In this document: in pieces, positions 53,049 through 57,609 of the stretch | How the letters are laid out: the number at the start of each line of letters is the position of its first letter | Position numbering within the stretch: the stretch's first letter is position 1 | Assembly (NCBI GenBank): GCA_014802265.1 | Contig: JAAVCP010000056.1 | Span: forward strand, 1 to 57,609 | From: Bacteroides sp. | GTDB taxonomy: Bacteria; Bacteroidota; Bacteroidia; Bacteroidales; Muribaculaceae | Length of the DNA stretch: 57,609 bases | Reading direction: 5' to 3' | Notes under the pieces: model-generated | What the model saw: the letters and a program-made list of their open reading frames with translations, nothing else | Database searches by the model: none | What the model was told of the DNA's origin: nothing | Translations under genes and position numbers: made by a program

Positions 53049-55454
53049 ATGTTAAAGCCAGTAAAAAAGACCATCACTCTTGGCGACGGCCGCGAGATTA
53101 CTATCGAGACCGGTAAACTTGCCAAGCAGGCTGATGGCGCTGTGGAAGTAAGAATGGGTAACACCATGCTGCTTGCCACCGTATGTTCTGCCGCCGAGGC
53201 AAATGAGGGTGTTGACTTTATGCCCCTCACTGTAGAATATAAGGAGAAATATTCCTCTATCGGCAGATACCCGGGCGGGTTCCTTAAAAGAGAAGGTCGT
53301 GCCAGCGATTATGAGATTCTGACCTCTCGTCTTGTTGACCGTGTGCTCCGCCCCTTATTCCCGGATAACTATCATGCAGAGACTTTTGTAAACGTCACTC
53401 TTTATTCGGCTGACGAAAACGAAGCTCCCGATGCGCTTGCCGGAATTGCAGCCTCAGCTGCCCTTATGTGTAGCGACATACCCTTCCAAGGTCCTATTTC
53501 CGAGGTAAGGGTTGCACGTGTTGACGGAGAGTGGATAATTGACCCCACTTTCGAGCAGATGGAGCGTGCTGACATTGAACTTATGGTGGGTGCTACCTTT
53601 GACAATATAATGATGGTGGAAGGTGAGATGGACGAGGTGTCGGAGGCAGAACTCCTCGAGGCTCTCAAAGTAGCTCACGAAGAGATAAAGAAGCATTGCG
53701 TTGCCCAACTTGAGCTTATGAAAGAAGCTGGCAAGGAGGTGAAGCGTGAATATAACCACGAAGTCAATGATGAGGAACTTCGCAAAGACGTTGAGGCTAA
53801 ATGTTACGACAAGGCTTATGCCATTGCCCGCACCGGCAGTGCCGACAAACACTGGCGTAACGATAGCTTTAAGGCTGTGTGTGACGAATATATCGAGAAT
53901 CTTCCCGAAATGACCGAGGAGCAGCTTGCCCTCTATTCTCCCGAGCAGCGCATAGCAATGGTGAAGCGCTATTATCATGACGTGGAGAAAGAAGCAATGC
54001 GCCGTTGTGTCCTCGATGAAGGTATCCGCCTTGACGGACGTAAGACCACTGAGATCCGCCCCATCTGGTGTGAAGTTGACTATCTGCCGGGCCCTCATGG
54101 AGCTGCTATATTCACACGTGGAGAGACTCAGGCACTTGTGACTGCTACCTTGGGCACCACCCTTGATGAGAAGATTGTAGACGATGTGCTCAATCAGAGC
54201 AAGGAGCGTTTCCTTCTTCATTACAATTTTCCTCCGTTCTCTACCGGTGAAGCTCGCCCCGTGCGTGGCGTAGGTCGTCGTGAGATCGGTCATGGCAATC
54301 TTGCACACCGTGCGCTTAAGCGTATGTTCCCGGAAAACTTCCCCTATACTTGCCGTATTGTCAGCGATATTCTTGAGAGCAACGGTTCGTCTTCAATGGC
54401 AACCGTGTGTGGCGGTACACTCGCTCTTCTTGATGCCGGCGTGCAAATGAAACGTCCGGTGGCAGGTGTGGCAATGGGTCTTATCTCCGATAAAGGTGCT
54501 GTGAAATATGCTGTCCTTTCCGATATCCTTGGTGACGAAGACCACCTTGGCGATATGGACTTCAAGGTAACGGGCACTGAAAACGGTATCACAGCCACTC
54601 AGATGGATATCAAGTGTGACGGACTTAGCTATGAGATTCTTGAGAAGGCTCTCGAACAGGCTCGTCAGGGCAGACTTCACATCCTCAATATAATTAAGGA
54701 AACAATTCCTACTCCCCGCGAGGACTACAAGCCACATGTTCCGCGCATTATTACTATCGAGATTCCGAAAGATCTCATCGGTGCCGTTATCGGACCTCAG
54801 GGTAAGATTATACAGGGAATTCAGGAAGAGACCGGCACAACAATCTCTATTGAGGAAGATGAGAAACTTGGCATTGGCAAAGTTGAGATCGCTTCCAAGG
54901 ATAAGGAAAGCATTGACGCTGCGCTTGCTAAGATTAAGGCAATTGTTGCCCAGCCAGAAGAAGGTGAGGTTTATGATGGCACAGTCCGTTCAATTCTTGA
55001 TTTTGGTGCTTTCGTTGAGTTTATGCCGGGTCGTGACGGACTTCTCCATATCAGTGAGATTTCCTGGAACCGTCTCGACTCCATGGATCAGAGTGGTCTG
55101 AAAGAGGGTGATAAGGTTAAGGTGAAACTTATCGAGATAGATAAGAAGACCGGTAAGTATCGTCTTTCAATGCGAGTACTCACAGAGAAGCCGGAAGGTT
55201 ATGTTGAGCGTGAAGCTCGTCCTCGTCGTGAAGGTAGTGACCGTCCACAACGTCGTGAGGGTGGCGACAACCGTCCTCGCCGCGATGGTAACTTCAACGG
55301 TCAGCGTCGTGAGGGTGGTGACAACCGTCCCCGCCGCGATGGTAACTTCAACGGTCAGCGTCGTGAAGGTAGCGACAACCGTCCTCGCCGCGACAATAAC
55401 GAAGGCGGAAGACGAGTATTCACTCCGCGTAACAACGACGAGCATCAAGACTAA
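53049..55454 (+). CDS. pnp: Polynucleotide phosphorylase (PNPase)
   Basis: An 801-residue 3'-5' exoribonuclease and polymerase. Two RNase PH domains bracket a helical linker. The second contains [13 protein letters not shown] and the phosphate-site stretch [24 protein letters not shown] domain ([20 protein letters not shown]) and an S1 domain ([18 protein letters not shown]) follow. The tail beyond the S1 domain is basic and Arg/Gly/Asn-rich, encoded by a 54-base tandem repeat. ATG 53049 is preferred to 53007, which lies before the expected transcription start. It is convergent with the nitrilase gene. Confidence 0.96.
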   Translation: MLKPVKKTITLGDGREITIETGKLAKQADGAVEVRMGNTMLLATVCSAAEANEGVDFMPLTVEYKEKYSSIGRYPGGFLKREGRASDYEILTSRLVDRVLRPLFPDNYHAETFVNVTLYSADENEAPDALAGIAASAALMCSDIPFQGPISEVRVARVDGEWIIDPTFEQMERADIELMVGATFDNIMMVEGEMDEVSEAELLEALKVAHEEIKKHCVAQLELMKEAGKEVKREYNHEVNDEELRKDVEAKCYDKAYAIARTGSADKHWRNDSFKAVCDEYIENLPEMTEEQLALYSPEQRIAMVKRYYHDVEKEAMRRCVLDEGIRLDGRKTTEIRPIWCEVDYLPGPHGAAIFTRGETQALVTATLGTTLDEKIVDDVLNQSKERFLLHYNFPPFSTGEARPVRGVGRREIGHGNLAHRALKRMFPENFPYTCRIVSDILESNGSSSMATVCGGTLALLDAGVQMKRPVAGVAMGLISDKGAVKYAVLSDILGDEDHLGDMDFKVTGTENGITATQMDIKCDGLSYEILEKALEQARQGRLHILNIIKETIPTPREDYKPHVPRIITIEIPKDLIGAVIGPQGKIIQGIQEETGTTISIEEDEKLGIGKVEIASKDKESIDAALAKIKAIVAQPEEGEVYDGTVRSILDFGAFVEFMPGRDGLLHISEISWNRLDSMDQSGLKEGDKVKVKLIEIDKKTGKYRLSMRVLTEKPEGYVEREARPRREGSDRPQRREGGDNRPRRDGNFNGQRREGGDNRPRRDGNFNGQRREGSDNRPRRDNNEGGRRVFTPRNNDEHQD
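55251..55400 (+). repeat. 54-base tandem repeat in the PNPase tail
   Basis: The unit beginning CGTCGTGAGG recurs at 55251, 55305 and 55359, exactly 54 bases apart, about 2.7 copies. Each codes for an 18-residue [21 protein letters not shown] unit. Confidence 0.85.
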
Positions 55455-55457
55455 AAA

Positions 55458-55529
55458 GATTAGTAAATAAATAACATAACGGGGAGGCATCTAAAAGTGC
55501 CTCCCCGTTATGTTATTTATTTACTAATC
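55458..55529. terminator. Perfect 32-bp stem bidirectional terminator after pnp
   Basis: Bases 55458-55489 and 55498-55529 are perfect reverse complements around the 8-base loop TCTAAAAG. The inner stem is GC-rich (GGGGAGGCA) and the outer part AT-rich, so both strands can terminate. The right arm includes the nitrilase stop codon (55524-55526). Confidence 0.9.
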
Positions 55530-56327
55530 CAATGTAAAGGGATCAGCGTCTGCCCATGCCGGGAACTTGGTGCGGAATGCATTAAGTTTTTCTCCGGATA
55601 AAGTAGCATAAAGTAAATCGTTGTTGTCTACTTTCACTGTGATATCTTTCCCTTTAAAATCTACTGCCATGGAACTGCCGTCATAATCAAATCCTTTTTT
55701 GTCAGAACCCTTGCAGTCTACCGCGCATACGTATGCCAGATTTTCTATGGCGCGTGCAGGTATGAGTTTATTCCATGCGTCAACTCTTACAGTGGGCCAG
55801 TTGGCTACTGCGATCAGCAGGTCATATTCATTATTTATATTTCGACACCATGCCGGAAATCGAATGTCATAGCACACCACCATAGCGATATTCCACCCTC
55901 TGAATCTTACCGAGAGTCGCTTGTGACCTTTAGAGAAAACTTTGTTTTCCCCTGCCATTGTGAAGAGATGATGTTTGTCGCCGAAATATTCGTCGCCTGA
56001 CGGCTCAATAAAGAACGCACGATTATATATTGACCCGGCGGAATCCGCTATAAAGCTCCCTGCAATAGCCACATTATAATGGTGTGCAAGTTGCTTGATA
56101 TAGTCGATTGTTTCACCGGTGTTTTTCTCTGCAAACTTTCTAATGTAGTCTTTCTCTTCCCCTGAAGGGAAACCTGTGGAGAATGTCTCCGGAAGAATCA
56201 CGAGGTCAGTATTTGGATGAATGAGTTTGAGTTTATTCTCAAGGGTCTTCAGGTTTTCTGCCTTATCCTCCCACTTTATTTCAAGTGGCATCAGGCAGAC
56301 GTTAAGGTTAGAATGATTCAGATTCAC
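55524..56327 (-). CDS. Carbon-nitrogen hydrolase (nitrilase superfamily, YafV/omega-amidase-like)
   Basis: A 267-residue enzyme with the E-K-C triad: E47 in VILPETFSTGF, K118 in GDKHHLF and C152 in MVVCYDIRFP. ANWPTVRVDAWNKLIPARAI is typical of the YafV/NIT2-like branch, which hydrolyses omega-amides such as alpha-ketoglutaramate. It follows the acyltransferase gene by 5 bases, so the two are cotranscribed. The last codons lie in the terminator stem. Confidence 0.9.
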   Translation of the reverse strand: MNLNHSNLNVCLMPLEIKWEDKAENLKTLENKLKLIHPNTDLVILPETFSTGFPSGEEKDYIRKFAEKNTGETIDYIKQLAHHYNVAIAGSFIADSAGSIYNRAFFIEPSGDEYFGDKHHLFTMAGENKVFSKGHKRLSVRFRGWNIAMVVCYDIRFPAWCRNINNEYDLLIAVANWPTVRVDAWNKLIPARAIENLAYVCAVDCKGSDKKGFDYDGSSMAVDFKGKDITVKVDNNDLLYATLSGEKLNAFRTKFPAWADADPFTLD

Positions 56328-56332
56328 TATGA

Positions 56333-56878
56333 TTAAGGATTAAATTTTTCCGGATAGCGTGCGGCATATCCGTAATTGGAATAGAATTGCCTGATATTTT
56401 TCATATCAGTCTCCACGTTTCCTGTGGGCTGATACTGCTTGTTTATCAGAATACATTTATTTTTATAATCAATCACGCCGAGCTGAATCGGCACCTCCGC
56501 TCCATAGGCGATATAAAGAAAGCCGGTCTTCCATTGGTCGGTAAGACTGCGTGTGCCTTCGGGAGTAACGGCAAGATTGACATAGCTGTTTGTCTTAAAC
56601 AGTTGAATGACGGAATCTGTAAGTGATGTTCCGTGTTTTTTACGTGGCACCGGTATGCCTCCCAATGCGCGGAGAAGATATTTTAATGGGAAGAAAAACC
56701 AAAAATCCTTCATGAGGAAATTAGCTTCCCTTCCCAATGATTTATAAGCAAACAGACCGAGAATAAAATCCCAATTAGAGGTATGTGGAGCCACACATAT
56801 CACACACTTATCAAGGCGTGGAGCAGTTATATCAACGCTCCAACCGACTAAGTGCAGAAGTTTTCCCCAGAGATTCAT
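56333..56878 (-). CDS. PlsC-like 1-acylglycerol-phosphate acyltransferase family protein
   Basis: A 181-residue membrane-associated acyltransferase. The catalytic HX4D is H32 to D37 in APHTSNWDF, and the phosphate/glycerol-binding PEGTRS is at about 110. FPLKYLLRALGGIPVPRKK lies between them. It is shorter than typical PlsC (about 240 residues) but holds both core motifs, matching a small Bacteroidota subfamily. Acceptor is unknown. It precedes the nitrilase gene by 5 bases. Confidence 0.86.
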   Translation of the reverse strand: MNLWGKLLHLVGWSVDITAPRLDKCVICVAPHTSNWDFILGLFAYKSLGREANFLMKDFWFFFPLKYLLRALGGIPVPRKKHGTSLTDSVIQLFKTNSYVNLAVTPEGTRSLTDQWKTGFLYIAYGAEVPIQLGVIDYKNKCILINKQYQPTGNVETDMKNIRQFYSNYGYAARYPEKFNP

Positions 56879-56919
56879 GCGGTCAATTTTTATAGATTAT
56901 ACCTAAGTTATTCAGCAGC

Positions 56920-57267
56920 CTATTTCTGTTCCTCTTTTACGCTCTTAGGGATTGCAGCGTTAAACTGCTTAACTGCATCTTCAATTTCTTTAGCAAAGTC
57001 GTTGTTGATCTTTGTGAATAACTGAGTGAAGAAAGCTTCCTTTGCCTTAGAATACTCTTTAAGATTTTCAAATGCCTTGTGCCCCTTATCGAAGAATACA
57101 TTGGCATTGCTTTTAGCTGCTGCTGTGGCACCGAGTACTTTGGCAATTGCCTGTTCGATAGCTGCTTTGTCAGCATCCTTAACATTATGATACGCCTCCA
57201 TCATTTCCTCACATACAGAAGCACCAACGGCATCTGCATATTTCTTAAATTCACGTTTATTTGCCAT
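56920..57267 (-). CDS. Small helical hypothetical protein
   Basis: A 115-residue, highly charged, Ala-rich protein without signal peptide or membrane helix. Long heptad-like stretches (EEMMEAYHNVKDADKAAIEQ, KAKEAFFTQLFTKINNDFAK) suggest a helical bundle or coiled coil. I recognise no family. It stands upstream of the acyltransferase with a 41-base gap on the same strand and may share its transcript. Confidence 0.65.
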   Translation of the reverse strand: MANKREFKKYADAVGASVCEEMMEAYHNVKDADKAAIEQAIAKVLGATAAAKSNANVFFDKGHKAFENLKEYSKAKEAFFTQLFTKINNDFAKEIEDAVKQFNAAIPKSVKEEQK

Positions 57268-57466
57268 TTCCTTTATAATTTTATGTGTAATTTTAATAGT
57301 TCTTTATATTTATAACAAATCAAAAACATTTTTTATTGTCACCACTTCCTAAAAATCAAATTTAGCCTGTTAGGTTTATTCCCCCATAATTATTAGAGAT
57401 TAAATAAATTTAATGTTTATATTATACGTGCGCGCGAGTTTTTACGTTTTAATATAAAAGCAGACT

Positions 57467-57609
57467 ATGAAATACACAGAGGTACGTAATAATCCGAAGA
57501 AATTTTTGGCACTCACGGGTATAACAATTGCCCTTTTCGATGAGATACTTCCTTGGTTTGAGGAAGAACACGACCATTATCTGCGCTATCATGACATCAC
57601 GGGCAAGAA
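57467..57609 (+). CDS. Transposase, N-terminal part (cut by the window edge)
   Basis: The first 47 codons of a gene starting MKYTEVRNNPKKFLALTG and continuing ITIALFDEILPWFEE. This is the N-terminal HTH segment of DDE-type (HTH_Tnp_4/DDE_Tnp_4, IS5-like) transposases. It runs off the right edge. About 200 bases upstream are AT-rich with a GTGCGCGCGAG element and no other gene. It indicates an insertion sequence beginning at the right end of this window; its terminal repeat was not identified. Confidence 0.65.
   Translation, partial: MKYTEVRNNPKKFLALTGITIALFDEILPWFEEEHDHYLRYHDITGK

Noticed and set aside
54393..55490. Minus-strand ORFs opposite pnp, including a Thr/Val-repeat frame
   Set aside because: They are the antisense of the pnp coding sequence; the Thr/Val repeats simply mirror the 54-base repeat.

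Overview
The window looks like the chromosome of a Bacteroidales bacterium, probably Muribaculaceae or a close relative. The evidence is the recurring Bacteroidota promoter form (TTTG, 19-20 bases, TAnnTTTG), weak or absent Shine-Dalgarno sequences, and a gene set typical of the order: a TonB-dependent receptor with a carboxypeptidase-like N-terminal domain, GldE, a DUF4369 lipoprotein, a phosphate-selective-type porin, and IF-3, L25 and PNPase with low-complexity extensions. The family assignment is an inference.

Layout. 1-363: end of an rRNA operon (23S 3' end, 5S, terminator). 566-11547: housekeeping genes (TonB receptor, hisS plus a partner, dolichol-phosphate-mannose-synthase-like transferase, DUF2156 protein, small metallopeptidase, tpx, a short class II-type UvrA). 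11556-13813: a minus-strand operon of an ECF sigma factor, a four-helix membrane protein, a CPBP protease and a lipoprotein. 14035-21134: a tightly overlapping minus-strand accessory operon (MmeI/YeeA-type DNA methyltransferase, unrecognised Cys/His protein, DEAD/DEAH helicase split by a one-base frameshift, GIY-YIG protein). It lies downstream of tRNA-Arg(ACG) and is the best candidate for an unusual defence or restriction system. 22154-28313: folB, rpiB, gtrA, engB, aspartokinase, yqgE, a GNAT, recR, rplY. 28400-34277: a TPR protein, then the classic thrS-infC-rpmI-rplT operon. 34362-38637: nitroreductase behind a long structured leader or ncRNA, a secreted basic protein, an unlisted 37-residue membrane protein, a phosphopantetheinyl transferase and gldE. 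38743-43308: a LacI-regulated locus (GPH symporter, zinc alcohol dehydrogenase, outer-membrane protein) with three operator-like repeats. 43526-46681: a structured RNA candidate upstream of a secreted 771-residue protein, then a decayed beta-barrel gene. 46711-57267: RecB/AddA-like helicase-nuclease, SUI1 protein, porin, DUF4369 lipoprotein, pnp, nitrilase, acyltransferase, small helical protein. The right edge cuts a transposase.

Most genes are single-copy core functions separated by strong intrinsic terminators, often bidirectional between convergent genes. The accessory character is concentrated at 14-22 kb and 43-47 kb and at the right edge. In the 14-21 kb operon, the methyltransferase would mark self DNA, while the helicase and GIY-YIG protein would act on unmodified DNA. 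The frameshift in the helicase raises the question of whether the system is off, phase-variable, or made by ribosomal slippage.
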